Below, piece by piece: positions 52,905 through 62,772 of a stretch of DNA of 64,000 nt. Each line of letters starts with the position of its first letter. The first letter of the stretch is position 1. Source of the stretch: Oscillospiraceae bacterium. Lineage in GTDB: Bacteria > Bacillota > Clostridia > Oscillospirales > CAG-382. The stretch lies in contig SVTM01000001.1 in assembly GCA_015063785.1 (NCBI GenBank), positions 1-64,000 of the forward strand. Direction: 5' to 3'. The notes under the pieces are model-generated. The model was not told where the DNA came from and did not search any database. It saw nothing but the letters and a program-made list of their open reading frames with translations. The position numbers and the translations under genes were made by a program.

Positions 52905-55901
52905 ATGAAGAATTTTTCCAATCCCGAAAACGAGTTTCGCGGTACAGATTTTTTCATGCTCAATGATTCTCTTTCTGCCAAAGAACTTTCTTTTCAGATA
53001 GAAGAAATGGCAAAAATGGGAGTCGCGTCTTTTATTGCAAGAACTTACATTGGCCTGAAATCCGATTATCCAGGTCCGGAGTTTATGTCGAAAATGTCTG
53101 TAATGATCGACGAGGCAAAAAGACACGGAATGACAGTTTTTGTGCAGGCAGGTTATATGCCCGAAGCTGTGCTTGATCTTCCGTCCGAATGTGCTCTTGA
53201 ATATCTTTGTGCGCACTCGGACGGAGTGTGCCCTGCGGACGAGACAATTGTATGCGAGTATGACGGAACTGTATATTCGCGAAAAAGTTCTGTTACTTGT
53301 CTCAATCTGTTCGATCACGATGCCGTAGAATTCTATATCCACCAAAGTTATGACCTTTGGCAGCCATTCAAGGATGAATTCGGCAAGACAATATCGTCAA
53401 TCTGGGTAGACGAGCCAAGCTACCACGGAGAACATTTGCCGTGGTTTGAAAGCTTTGACCGTGTATTTTTTGAAAAATACGGGTATGACATAAAATCCAA
53501 CGTATACAAGCTTTATCACGACGTTGAGGATTATAAAAAAATCAGATATGACTATTGGACGTTGCTTAACAAGCTTCTCGAAAACTGTTATTTCAGCATG
53601 ATCCGAGATTGGTGCAGCAAAAACGGTCTTATGTTCAGCGGTCATTTGATGATGGAGGATACTCTGTTTTCACAAATAAAAAGAGCTTGTGCTGTGATGC
53701 CGTATTACAAATACTTTGACATTCCCGGTCTTGATATTCTGCGCGGATATATGAACTGGAAAAATGATCCGATCATTGATCTTGATGGCACAGATTTTTT
53801 TGACGAGCAAATGTACACCACCCCGATACAGACTGTTTCTGCAGCTCATCAAGCCGGCAAAGACAAGATACTTTGCGAAATGTACGGAGTAACCAGCAAC
53901 GGAATGGGATTTCGCGATTTCGAGTATTACTTTGATCATTTTGCGTCGCTTGGTGTAAATTATCGAAGTGTCCATGGCATTTTCTATTCGCTTAAGGGCA
54001 GATCAAAGCGCATGTATCCGCCTCACGTCAATTATTATCAGCCATATTGGTCAAAGTATAAAAACGTAACAGATTATTGCGCAAGGACTTCGAAATTTAT
54101 TTCCTTCGGCAAGCCATATGCAAACGTACTTGTTCTTCATCCTCTTGAGACTGCGTATATGTATTTCAGAGGTGCGGAAGGCGGACCTTTGCCGAGTAGC
54201 GATATGACAAAGCTTGATAAACAGTTCTGCAGGCTTTTGCGCTCGCTTCTATTCAGCCATATAAGTTTTGAGCTTGGCGATCTAAACACCATATCAAGCG
54301 GCTATGCGAAAATTGATACTGATAAGAAGAAATTCGTTATCGGCAAAATGAGTTATGATACGGTTGTTGTACCGTTTCTCGAGGTTATCACATCAAAAAC
54401 GCTCGATCTTCTTTGCGATTTTGTTTCTTGCGGCGGAAAAGTTGTGTTTCTCAATAACATGCCTCATCTTCTCGACGGACAAGAATTTGATATACACGAA
54501 AGTTGTCTTGGCAAATGTGAAGTTGTTGCGGGTATATCCGAGCTTTGCAAAAATCTTACGATAAGCACCCCTGAGGAATATTCGATACAAAGCGATAAAG
54601 CTTGTGGCAATATCAGAGTGTACCACACCAAAGATTGCGATACAAAGTATTACATGCTCTTCAATTCTTCTTGCAGAGAGGCGCAGAATGTTGTTTTGAC
54701 GGTAAAGGGAAACAACGACGCGCATATATACGATGCAGAAACAGGAAAAGATTTTGACAAAGATACAAGCTATGATGGTAAAGAAACAAATGTGTCTCTA
54801 TTCATTCCGGAAGGCGCAAGCGTTCTTGTTGGTTTTTCAAAGTCTGTAAAACCCGAAAGAACTCAAGGTTCAAAGATGCTGTCTCAAAACGTCTTGACGC
54901 TTGATAATACCTTTGATATTTCAAGAAAAAACGATAACGTTCTTCTGCTTGAGTATTGTAGCTACAAAACCGAACAGATGTCGGATTTTGAAGGCGATTA
55001 CACAGTTCTTGCTATAAACAGAGTTCTGACAGACGCAGACTATCGCGGAAAGCTCATTCAAAGGTTTTGTTTTACGTCTAACAAAACGTTTAACAATCTA
55101 TCTCTTGCCCTTGAGGATGCTTCCAGATGCGAAGTGTATTTTAACGGAAAGAGAGCAGATGAATATGACGGTGACAGCTATTATTTTGCCAAAGCTTTCT
55201 GCAGAATAAAGCTTCCCAACTCATGCGTTGCAGGTAAAAACGTTATTGAAGTGCACAGGCATTTTGTGCCTTTGTCGAAAGCAAGAAGCTCTATAACCTC
55301 TCTGTTTGAAAGTCAGCTTGGCGTTGAGCTTGAAAGTATGTATTTACTTGGAGATTTCGGTGTATATTCTGTTGCAGAACCCACAATGAACGGCAATCTC
55401 AGGTACAGCAAAGACTTCGTTCTTGACGAAGATAAGAATTCTGTTTCGGGTGAGATTACTTCTAACGGTATGATATTCTATTGCGGTACTGTTTCTTTGA
55501 AAAAAACGTTCACAATCGAATGTTCGTTAAACAAACACGTTCAATTGAAAATAGATGATTTTCACGGATGTGTAGCACAAATAAACGTTAATGGCATAAA
55601 TTGCTCAGATATGTATAAGCCACCATACATCATTGACATAACAGACGCGGTTAAAGATGGAGAAAACGTTCTTGAAATTCTTCTGACCAATACTCTTCGA
55701 CCGATACTCGGTCCTTATCACAGACCCAAAGGCGAGGTTGGTGAGTGTTGGGGCGGATATGGAGACCCGGATCTCTCATGGACAGGCTCTGCTTTGGGAA
55801 CCGACTGGTATAAGAGCACAGATGTTGACAATTCCATCTGGACCGACAGTTACAATCAAGTGCGATTTGGTGTTGGTAAAGTTAAAATTATCATATCTTG
55901 A
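52905..55901 (+). CDS. Large cytoplasmic glycosyl hydrolase, GH106-like
   Basis: A 998-residue protein with no signal peptide. The N-terminal barrel has SIWVDEPSYHGEHLPW, FFEKYGYDIKSNVYKLYHD, YDYWTLLNKLLENCYFSMI, GLMFSGHLMMEDTLFSQI and ILCEMYGVTSNG. This is the pattern of the alpha-L-rhamnosidase-related (GH106-like) glycosidases often found in gut clostridia. A Rossmann-like segment (SYDTVVVPFLEVI, then SCGGKVVFLNNMP) and two C-terminal galactose-binding-like beta domains follow. Glu of VDEPSY and of GHLMMED are catalytic candidates. Rhamnosidase activity is likely but unproven. A strong terminator follows. Confidence 0.72.
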   Translation: MKNFSNPENEFRGTDFFMLNDSLSAKELSFQIEEMAKMGVASFIARTYIGLKSDYPGPEFMSKMSVMIDEAKRHGMTVFVQAGYMPEAVLDLPSECALEYLCAHSDGVCPADETIVCEYDGTVYSRKSSVTCLNLFDHDAVEFYIHQSYDLWQPFKDEFGKTISSIWVDEPSYHGEHLPWFESFDRVFFEKYGYDIKSNVYKLYHDVEDYKKIRYDYWTLLNKLLENCYFSMIRDWCSKNGLMFSGHLMMEDTLFSQIKRACAVMPYYKYFDIPGLDILRGYMNWKNDPIIDLDGTDFFDEQMYTTPIQTVSAAHQAGKDKILCEMYGVTSNGMGFRDFEYYFDHFASLGVNYRSVHGIFYSLKGRSKRMYPPHVNYYQPYWSKYKNVTDYCARTSKFISFGKPYANVLVLHPLETAYMYFRGAEGGPLPSSDMTKLDKQFCRLLRSLLFSHISFELGDLNTISSGYAKIDTDKKKFVIGKMSYDTVVVPFLEVITSKTLDLLCDFVSCGGKVVFLNNMPHLLDGQEFDIHESCLGKCEVVAGISELCKNLTISTPEEYSIQSDKACGNIRVYHTKDCDTKYYMLFNSSCREAQNVVLTVKGNNDAHIYDAETGKDFDKDTSYDGKETNVSLFIPEGASVLVGFSKSVKPERTQGSKMLSQNVLTLDNTFDISRKNDNVLLLEYCSYKTEQMSDFEGDYTVLAINRVLTDADYRGKLIQRFCFTSNKTFNNLSLALEDASRCEVYFNGKRADEYDGDSYYFAKAFCRIKLPNSCVAGKNVIEVHRHFVPLSKARSSITSLFESQLGVELESMYLLGDFGVYSVAEPTMNGNLRYSKDFVLDEDKNSVSGEITSNGMIFYCGTVSLKKTFTIECSLNKHVQLKIDDFHGCVAQINVNGINCSDMYKPPYIIDITDAVKDGENVLEILLTNTLRPILGPYHRPKGEVGECWGGYGDPDLSWTGSALGTDWYKSTDVDNSIWTDSYNQVRFGVGKVKIIIS

Positions 55902-55902
55902 T

Positions 55903-55943
55903 AAAAAAGAATGGCATGGTTTAACCCATGCCGTTCTTTTTTT
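55903..55943 (+). terminator. Terminator of the isomerase/GH operon
   Basis: GAATGGCATGG and CCATGCCGTTC pair (one U-G) with A-run and T-run flanks, starting two bases after the stop codon. Confidence 0.9.
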
Positions 55944-55995
55944 GTAAAAAATATAAATTTATGCATAAAATATTGCATAAAAATCACGAAAACTC

Positions 55996-56024
55996 TTGTA
56001 TTATTTGAGTATTGGTGGTAAAAT
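55996..56024 (+). promoter_or_regulatory. Promoter of the nadK-argR-recN cluster
   Basis: TTGTAT (55996-56001) and TAAAAT (56019-56024) are spaced by 17 bases, about 30 bases before nadK. Confidence 0.6.
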
Positions 56025-56054
56025 ATTATAGAAAATATTTTTCGGGTGATACAT

Positions 56055-56960
56055 ATGAAAATTTATCTGTTTATCAATGATATAAAAGACACAGGTTTTT
56101 CTGTTACAGCCAAAATAATAGAATATCTGTCCTCTTATAACGCCGAGGTGCTTATTGATGATACATTCGGCTATAAGCTTGACAAAAATTTGTATAACAA
56201 GGTTCGTTTTATCACACCTAACGAGCTTTCGTCAGATGTTGATTTTACCATTGTTGTCGGAGGCGACGGAACGATACTTCGTGCATCAAAGGTGCTATGC
56301 AAGCTTGACATTCCGATAGTCGGTATCAATCTTGGTAAGGTTGGATATATGGCAGAACTTGAAGTCAATGAATACGAGATTCTTTCAAGTTTGCTTTTAA
56401 ATGCTGGCAACAGTTCCGAAACGGTGAAAACTGATGCGAGAATGATGCTTTCATGCAACGTTTTTAGAGACGAAAAGCTTGTGTTCTCGGGTGAGTGTCT
56501 GAACGAAGCTGTTATTGCAAAAGGAGACATTTCCCGCATGATTGATCTGACTCTTGCTGTTGACGGTGAAGTGCTTACCGATTACCAATGCGACGGTGTA
56601 ATAGCTGCAACACCTACAGGCTCAACCGCGTATTCAATGTCTGCCGGCGGTGCCATAATCGACCCCAAAATCGAATGCATAAGCGTTTTGCCTTTAAGTC
56701 CATATCTATCTATAAACTCAAGCCCAATAATTTTTTCAAAAGACACAAAGCTCGAATTCGTTTATCGCTGTGTTCGGCATAACAGCGCATACTTAAGCAT
56801 CGACGGAGGCGAATCCATAAGGCTTTTTGATGGCGACCGCATTATCATTACAGAATCCCCCTACACAACAAAACTACTGCGCTTCAAAAAAACAGATTTT
56901 TATAAACTCCTAAACGCCAAGCTTGCAAACAGAATTTCCGAGCTGGCACAAAGAGGATGA
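56055..56960 (+). CDS. nadK: NAD kinase
   Basis: Phosphorylates NAD to NADP using ATP or polyphosphate. The product is 301 residues. VVGGDGTILRAS (~66-77) is the diagnostic GGDGT nucleotide motif. INLGKVGYMAELEV, LNEAVIAKGD and ATPTGSTAYSMSAGGAI complete the family signature. ATG 56055 is chosen over a GTG at 56046 because GGGTG lies about 6 bases upstream and KIYLF fits the family start. It heads the usual clostridial series nadK-argR-recN; the tlyA gene often found before it is not here. Confidence 0.96.
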   Translation: MKIYLFINDIKDTGFSVTAKIIEYLSSYNAEVLIDDTFGYKLDKNLYNKVRFITPNELSSDVDFTIVVGGDGTILRASKVLCKLDIPIVGINLGKVGYMAELEVNEYEILSSLLLNAGNSSETVKTDARMMLSCNVFRDEKLVFSGECLNEAVIAKGDISRMIDLTLAVDGEVLTDYQCDGVIAATPTGSTAYSMSAGGAIIDPKIECISVLPLSPYLSINSSPIIFSKDTKLEFVYRCVRHNSAYLSIDGGESIRLFDGDRIIITESPYTTKLLRFKKTDFYKLLNAKLANRISELAQRG

Positions 56961-56975
56961 ACATCGGAGGATATG

Positions 56976-57449
56976 ATGACAAAAGCTGAAAGACACAACA
57001 AAATCCTTGATCTTGTAAAGAATAATCACGTAGAAACCCAGGAAGATCTTACACAGCTTCTCTGCGAATGCGGCTTTGAGGTGACGCAGGCTACGGTTTC
57101 CCGTGATATCAAAGCTTTGAAGCTTGTAAAAGTAGCTGCCACCGATGAAAATGGTGCAAGAATTGGCTACAAATATGCGCAGGGAAGTCAACAGGGAATA
57201 GCTGGCGAACTGACCGAGAAATTCCGCAATCTTCTCAAGGACATAATCGTAAAAGCAGATTACGCCGGAAATCTTGCGGTCTTCAAAACTTATTCCGGCA
57301 TGGCAAATGCCGCTGCCGCAGCAATCGATGCTATGCACGATGCAAGTATTGTAGGGTCTGTTGCAGGGGATGACACCGTGATCTGCGTGCTTAGAACAGA
57401 GGATGCTGCAAAAGAGTTTTCGGACCTTATTGGTCAGACAATCAGCTGA
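56976..57449 (+). CDS. argR: Arginine repressor ArgR
   Basis: A 157-residue winged-helix repressor of arginine biosynthesis that uses arginine as corepressor. The N-terminal domain contains RHNKILDLVKNNHVETQEDL and QATVSRDIKALKLVK. The C-terminal oligomerisation domain includes IVGSVAGDDTVICVLR, where the GDDT motif binds arginine. ATG 56976 is preferred to 56973 because GGAGG is then 5 bases upstream. The gene is 15 bases after nadK. Confidence 0.96.
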   Translation: MTKAERHNKILDLVKNNHVETQEDLTQLLCECGFEVTQATVSRDIKALKLVKVAATDENGARIGYKYAQGSQQGIAGELTEKFRNLLKDIIVKADYAGNLAVFKTYSGMANAAAAAIDAMHDASIVGSVAGDDTVICVLRTEDAAKEFSDLIGQTIS

Positions 57450-57473
57450 TATTTTACTTTCGGAGGTGAAAAA

Positions 57474-59150
57474 ATGCTGTCGTCTGTACACATAGAAAAT
57501 ATTGCTCTGATAAAATCGTTGGATATAAACCTCAACAACGGTTTTTCTTCTTTCACAGGTGAGACCGGTGCAGGAAAAAGTATCGTGATCGACGCCATTG
57601 GTATGGCTTGTGGAGCAAAGGTCACAAAAGAAATCATCAGAAGCGGCGAGAACGAAGCGAAGGTCGAGGCTTTGTTTTGCGATCTGTCGGATAGTATTAT
57701 AAATAAATGCAACGAACTTGGTCTTTCTCCCGACGAAGATGGATCTTTTTACGTTTTCAGAACCCTTAATACCGAAGGTAAAAGTACAGCTTCGATAAAC
57801 GGTAAGCGCGTTCCGATGTCTATGCTTCGTGATTTTGCATCTCTTATTATAAACATCCATGGTCAGCACGACAACGCCGATCTTTTGAAGGATGACAAAC
57901 AGCTCGGCATACTCGATGCTTTTTCTGACAACGAAAAAGAACGCAAAGAGTATTACACTTGTTATGCAGAATACCGATCAATAGAAAAACAGATATCCGA
58001 ACTTGCCATAAACGATATGGAAAAGAAGCGTCAGACAGACATTCTTAAATTTCAGATTGATGAGATAAAAAGCGCAAAACTGAAGGTGGGCGAGGAAGAA
58101 AAGCTTCTTGCTGAGAAGAAAAAACTCAGATACAGCGAAAAAATTAACAAGAACGCACAGATATGCTATAGTAGCCTTTACGACGGCGAAAACGGACATT
58201 CGGCGGTTGATTCGGTGGAAAGAGCAATATCTGCCATTGATTCACTTGATGGCATAGTAGATGGCTCACAACAGCTTTCAGAAAGACTTGAAGCTGTGAA
58301 ATCAGAGCTTATCGATATTGCCGAGACAGCCATAGAGTATGCGGATGACACAGATATTGATCCAACCGCAGCTCTTGATAGAATAGAATCAAGGCTCGAT
58401 AAAATTTCAAAGCTATGCTCTAAATACGGTGCGGAAGTTTCTGATGTTATCAGATTTTATGAAAACTGCGAGAAAAAGCTTTCCGATATTGAGCTTTCAG
58501 AAGAAAAAATAAAAGAACTAGAAAATCAAAAAAAGAAAACACTTGAGCTTCTTCAATCACTTGCAAAAAAACTTTCTGAAACACGACGTAACGGCGGCAA
58601 AAAGTTATCCTCCCTTATCGAAAACGAACTTTTGTATCTTGATATGAAATCTGCAAAATTTGCAGTGCAAGCAACCGCCACTGAGGATTTTACCCCTGAC
58701 GGAAAAGAAAAGATAACATTCATGATTAGTACTAACAGCGGAGAGGGCTTTAATGAATTGTCGAAAACCGCATCAGGCGGAGAGCTATCACGTATTATGC
58801 TTGCTATCAAGACTGTGCTTGCAGGAAAAGACGGTGCCGAATGTTTGATCTTTGACGAGATTGACACAGGTATTTCGGGCAGCACCTCGCGCAAGATAGG
58901 AATCAAATTGAAAGCCCTCGCAAAAGAACGCCAGGTCCTGTGCGTAACCCATTCTGCTCAGGTGGCTTCTCTTGCAGACGAACACTTCAAGATATCCAAG
59001 TCCACAGATGGGGAAAGAACACACACGAGTGTCAATATTCTTTCATATGACGAAAGAGTATCAGAAATCGCGCGTATCATTTCCGGAATGGATATATCTG
59101 ATGCATCAAAAACCTCAGCAAAAGAGCTAATTGACAATACCGAAAAATAA
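57474..59150 (+). CDS. recN: DNA repair protein RecN
   Basis: An SMC-like ATPase that tethers broken DNA ends for recombination repair. The 558-residue length is normal. Walker A is TGETGAGKSIVIDAIGM (~28-44). IHGQHDNADLL is the RecN signature. A long heptad coiled coil spans ~150-360. ASGGELSRIMLAIK is the ABC signature, and LIFDEIDTGISG is Walker B. GGAGGTG precedes the ATG. It follows argR by 24 bases. Confidence 0.97.
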   Translation: MLSSVHIENIALIKSLDINLNNGFSSFTGETGAGKSIVIDAIGMACGAKVTKEIIRSGENEAKVEALFCDLSDSIINKCNELGLSPDEDGSFYVFRTLNTEGKSTASINGKRVPMSMLRDFASLIINIHGQHDNADLLKDDKQLGILDAFSDNEKERKEYYTCYAEYRSIEKQISELAINDMEKKRQTDILKFQIDEIKSAKLKVGEEEKLLAEKKKLRYSEKINKNAQICYSSLYDGENGHSAVDSVERAISAIDSLDGIVDGSQQLSERLEAVKSELIDIAETAIEYADDTDIDPTAALDRIESRLDKISKLCSKYGAEVSDVIRFYENCEKKLSDIELSEEKIKELENQKKKTLELLQSLAKKLSETRRNGGKKLSSLIENELLYLDMKSAKFAVQATATEDFTPDGKEKITFMISTNSGEGFNELSKTASGGELSRIMLAIKTVLAGKDGAECLIFDEIDTGISGSTSRKIGIKLKALAKERQVLCVTHSAQVASLADEHFKISKSTDGERTHTSVNILSYDERVSEIARIISGMDISDASKTSAKELIDNTEK

Positions 59151-59161
59151 AGGTGAGTTAT

Positions 59162-59935
59162 ATGAATCCGCTTATATCACAAACAATAAAGATAGATGAT
59201 ATACAAATGTATCTTGAGATTTATGCAAAAAATGATCTCGAGCATAACTTCAACGCAGCTTTTGCAGATGGTAAATTTATAAATAAATGCGATAACGCTG
59301 TTGTTATGTTACATGGAAACGGGGAAGATCACAGTATTTTTTACAATAATGTGGAAGCGTTCTCCAGCGCTAATTACTGTGTTCTTGTTGACAGCCGAGC
59401 ACACGGCAAAACCACAGTTGGCAACGAAGAACTGACCATTGATCTGATGGCAGAGGATATTTCAAAACTTTGCGACCTTTTGAATATCGGAAAATTTAAA
59501 CTGATAGGTTTTTCTGACGGCGGGAACGTCGCTTTGACTTATGCCATCAGACATCCCGAACGTCTTTCGCATCTTGTCGTTGCAGGAGCAAATTTGAATC
59601 CAACGGGACTCAAAGTGATGACGAAACTTTCGATATTTTCAAAATACCTTTTAGCAAAATTTTCGAAAAATAAGAACGACGAAGCAAAACGAAATTTTAT
59701 GCTATTAAATCTCATGGTAAATCATCCGCATATTTCACCGCGTCTTCTTAAAAACATCGTCTGCAAAACGCTTGTTTTAGAAGGAAAAAAGGACGTGATC
59801 AAACCTTCTCACACGAAGCTGATTTCGGATTCTATCCCGTCATCCACGCAAATTACCGTACCACAAAGCGGTCACAATGTTTTCTGCGACAACCCCGATT
59901 GTACAAACAAAATTATTTTGGAATTTTTATCATGA
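59162..59935 (+). CDS. Alpha/beta hydrolase
   Basis: A 257-residue alpha/beta-fold hydrolase. VVMLHGNGEDHSIF gives the oxyanion loop. Ser118 in GFSDGGNVAL is the nucleophile (G-x-S-x-G). DVIKPSH near residue 220 and SGHNVF near 240 supply the Asp and His. No signal peptide. The substrate is unknown. A GTG at 59153 is in frame, but AAAGGTGAG positions best for ATG 59162. The gap to recN is 11 bases, so it belongs to the same transcript. Confidence 0.9.
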   Translation: MNPLISQTIKIDDIQMYLEIYAKNDLEHNFNAAFADGKFINKCDNAVVMLHGNGEDHSIFYNNVEAFSSANYCVLVDSRAHGKTTVGNEELTIDLMAEDISKLCDLLNIGKFKLIGFSDGGNVALTYAIRHPERLSHLVVAGANLNPTGLKVMTKLSIFSKYLLAKFSKNKNDEAKRNFMLLNLMVNHPHISPRLLKNIVCKTLVLEGKKDVIKPSHTKLISDSIPSSTQITVPQSGHNVFCDNPDCTNKIILEFLS

Positions 59936-59974
59936 AATTCTAAGTTTTAACACATATATCAGAAAGGAAAGAAA

Positions 59975-60526
59975 ATGGAAAACATCAAAAAAGATCTTCT
60001 TTTGGCTCTTGAAAGCTTGTTTGAAGTTGCAAAGCTTGAAGAAGGAGATATATTCGTAGTCGGATGCTCTACCAGCGAGATTCTCGGAAACAAGATAGGC
60101 TCTTCAGGCAGCGAAGATTGTGCTAAAGTTGTTTTTGAAACAATAAACGAGTTTTGCTGCAAGCATAAGGTGTATCTTGCCGCACAGTGCTGCGAGCACC
60201 TTAACAGAGCCATCGTTATAGAAAAAGAAGCATACAAGCTTCACAGGCTTGATAACCGTGTAAACGCTGTTCCGCAGATCCATGCAGGCGGTTCGTTTGC
60301 AACCACCGCTTACAAGGGATTTAAAGATCCTGTGGTTGTCGAAACGATAAAGGCAGATGCAGGCATTGATATCGGTGACACTTTTATCGGAATGCACCTT
60401 CGTCCGGTTGTTGTGCCCGTAAGAGTTGCTGTATCTAAGATCGGATGTGCCCATCTGACTCTTGCACGAACACGCAGAAAATATGTTGGCGGCGAACGTG
60501 CCGTTTACAATTCAGATCTCAACTAA
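59975..60526 (+). CDS. TIGR01440 family protein (YwlG/UPF0340)
   Basis: A 183-residue protein of a conserved Firmicutes family without a proven function. Typical blocks are FVVGCSTSEILGNKIGS, LAAQCCEHLNRAIV, VPQIHAGGSFATTAY and DIGDTFIGMHLRPVVVPVR. AGAAAGGA precedes the ATG. It lies 39 bases after the hydrolase gene and 14 bases before the alpha-galactosidase gene. Confidence 0.95.
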   Translation: MENIKKDLLLALESLFEVAKLEEGDIFVVGCSTSEILGNKIGSSGSEDCAKVVFETINEFCCKHKVYLAAQCCEHLNRAIVIEKEAYKLHRLDNRVNAVPQIHAGGSFATTAYKGFKDPVVVETIKADAGIDIGDTFIGMHLRPVVVPVRVAVSKIGCAHLTLARTRRKYVGGERAVYNSDLN

Positions 60527-60540
60527 GAAAGGGAAAGTAA

Positions 60541-62733
60541 ATGAATATCAATTATAATTCTGAAAGACAGATATTTAAGATCGATACCGAAAACAGCTCG
60601 TATATCATGATGGTTCGTCGCAACGGATATCTTCAACATCTCTATTATGGTGCATATATCAAGGACGATGATCTTGAATACCTTTTTTCTGATGTGATCA
60701 ACGAATCTTTTTCTCCTTGGGCACCCTCTGCGGGTGTGAAGTTTTTTGCTCTCGACACACAGCCACAAGAATACTCCTGCAACGGAGCCGGTGATTACCG
60801 CGTTTCGGCTTTTTCTGTTGAAATGGAATGTGGAAACTCGGCAACAGCTTTAAAGTACGTTTCTCACGAGATTTTCGATGGCAAAAAGAGACTTAGCGGA
60901 CTTCCTGCAGTTTACGTTGAGGAAGATTCAATGGCAAAAACTCTTGAAATCACCATGCTCGACGAGCTTTCGGGCGCGCAGGTAGTTCTTTCTTACTGCG
61001 TTGTTGATGGATTCGACGCCGTTATGAGATATACACGTGTAAAAAACACGTCGAACAAAGCTTTCTTCATTGAAAAGGTGTACAGCACATGCGTCGATTT
61101 TGACGACAAGGATTACGATCTTATCCACCTTTATGGTACATGGGCCGCAGAACGCACCATGGAAAGAAAGCCGATAATTCAGGGAATACAGGAAATCGCC
61201 AGCAAGCGCGGATCTTCCAGTCATAATCATAATCCCTTCGTTGCTCTCGTTGACCACAATGCAACAGAAGAGCATGGAAATGCATACGGTTTCACTCTCT
61301 GTTACAGCGGAAACTTCTCTGCCAAGATCGAGGTTGACACCATAGATCAGACAAGAGTTATCATGGGTATCAATCCCGAGGATTTCAAGTGGAAGCTTTG
61401 TCCCGGCGAAGAATTCACTTCTCCCGAAGCGATAATGGTATATTCCGCAGATGGTATCGGCGGAATGTCGCGTCAGTTCCACAAGCTTATCAGAAAAAAC
61501 ATTTGTCGCGGTAAGTACAAGAATGTCAGACGCCCCATTCTTATCAACAACTGGGAAGCAACATATTTTGAATTCAACACAGAAAAGCTGATAAAGATTG
61601 CTGAAGCTGCAGCTCCTCTTGGAATAGAAATGCTCGTTATGGATGACGGCTGGTTTGGAACAAGAAATGATGAAACCACGTCTATAGGCGACTGGATAGT
61701 AAACGAGAATAAGCTTCCGGGAGGCCTTTCTGTTCTCACAGACAAGCTTTCACAGCTTGGCATGAAATTCGGACTTTGGTTTGAGCCCGAGATCGTTTCG
61801 TTTAATAGCGAACTTTACAGATCACATCCCGATTGGTGTATCCACGTTCCCGGACGTGACAGATCTGTCGGACGAGAAACTGCTGTTCTTGATATGTCGA
61901 GAAAAGAAGTTGTCGATCACGTATTCAACGCCGTTTCTTCGGTGTTGAGATCTGCAGATATTTCCTACGTTAAGTGGGACTTCAACAGAAACCTCACAGA
62001 AGTAGGTTCTGCTGCACTTCCTGCTGACAGACAGAAGGAAGTGTTCCACAGATACGTTCTTGGCGTATACGACCTTGCAGAGCGTCTGACAAGCACATTC
62101 CCAGACATTCTTTTTGAAGGATGTTCGGGAGGCGGCGGAAGATTTGACTGCGGTATGTTCTATTATTTCCCTCAGATCTGGACCAGTGACGACACAGACG
62201 CTTTTGAACGTTGCAAGATCCAGTACGGTAGCTCGATCTGCTATCCCACAAGCGTAATGTCTGCCCACGTTTCTGCTTCTCCCAACCATCAGACGGCAAG
62301 AAAAATGTCTTTTGAGACCAGAGGAAACGTTGCAACCTCCGGTTCCTTTGGATATGAACTCGATCTCAGTATCATTTCCAATGAAGAAAAAGAAATGGTT
62401 AAAGCTCAGGTCGAAAGATACAAGGATCTTTACGACACTATAGTAAACGGAGATAATTACAGACTTATCGATCCTTTCACAAACAGCCGTTGGTGCGCTT
62501 GGGAATACGTTTCCGAAGACAAATCAAGAGCTGTTCTTACCTACGTCGTTACAAAGTATAAGATAAAGGGACGCTATCACATCAAACTTGCCGGTCTCGA
62601 TCCAAATACTCTTTATAAAGAAAGCGTAACTGGCAGATGCTACTATGGTGACACACTTATGAATGCTGGCATCAACCTCGGCAACGATCTCCATGATGGC
62701 GATTCTGCAATTCTTGTTTTTGATAAGGTATAA
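60541..62733 (+). CDS. galA: Alpha-galactosidase, GH36
   Basis: Hydrolyses alpha-1,6-linked galactose from raffinose-family sugars and galactomannans. At 730 residues it has the family length and no signal peptide, so it acts on imported oligosaccharides. An N-terminal beta-supersandwich leads into a TIM barrel with MDDGWFGTRNDETTSIGDW and LWFEPEIVSFNSELY. The nucleophile is Asp480 in VKWDFNRN, and the acid/base lies in SDDTDAF (~549-554). SASPNHQTAR is also typical. GGGAAAG precedes the ATG. It is the only gene in the 56-63 kb series with an obvious sugar role. Confidence 0.97.
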   Translation: MNINYNSERQIFKIDTENSSYIMMVRRNGYLQHLYYGAYIKDDDLEYLFSDVINESFSPWAPSAGVKFFALDTQPQEYSCNGAGDYRVSAFSVEMECGNSATALKYVSHEIFDGKKRLSGLPAVYVEEDSMAKTLEITMLDELSGAQVVLSYCVVDGFDAVMRYTRVKNTSNKAFFIEKVYSTCVDFDDKDYDLIHLYGTWAAERTMERKPIIQGIQEIASKRGSSSHNHNPFVALVDHNATEEHGNAYGFTLCYSGNFSAKIEVDTIDQTRVIMGINPEDFKWKLCPGEEFTSPEAIMVYSADGIGGMSRQFHKLIRKNICRGKYKNVRRPILINNWEATYFEFNTEKLIKIAEAAAPLGIEMLVMDDGWFGTRNDETTSIGDWIVNENKLPGGLSVLTDKLSQLGMKFGLWFEPEIVSFNSELYRSHPDWCIHVPGRDRSVGRETAVLDMSRKEVVDHVFNAVSSVLRSADISYVKWDFNRNLTEVGSAALPADRQKEVFHRYVLGVYDLAERLTSTFPDILFEGCSGGGGRFDCGMFYYFPQIWTSDDTDAFERCKIQYGSSICYPTSVMSAHVSASPNHQTARKMSFETRGNVATSGSFGYELDLSIISNEEKEMVKAQVERYKDLYDTIVNGDNYRLIDPFTNSRWCAWEYVSEDKSRAVLTYVVTKYKIKGRYHIKLAGLDPNTLYKESVTGRCYYGDTLMNAGINLGNDLHDGDSAILVFDKV

Positions 62734-62772
62734 TTCTATCAGGAGTTTGACTTTGACGAAAGGAGTCAGAAA

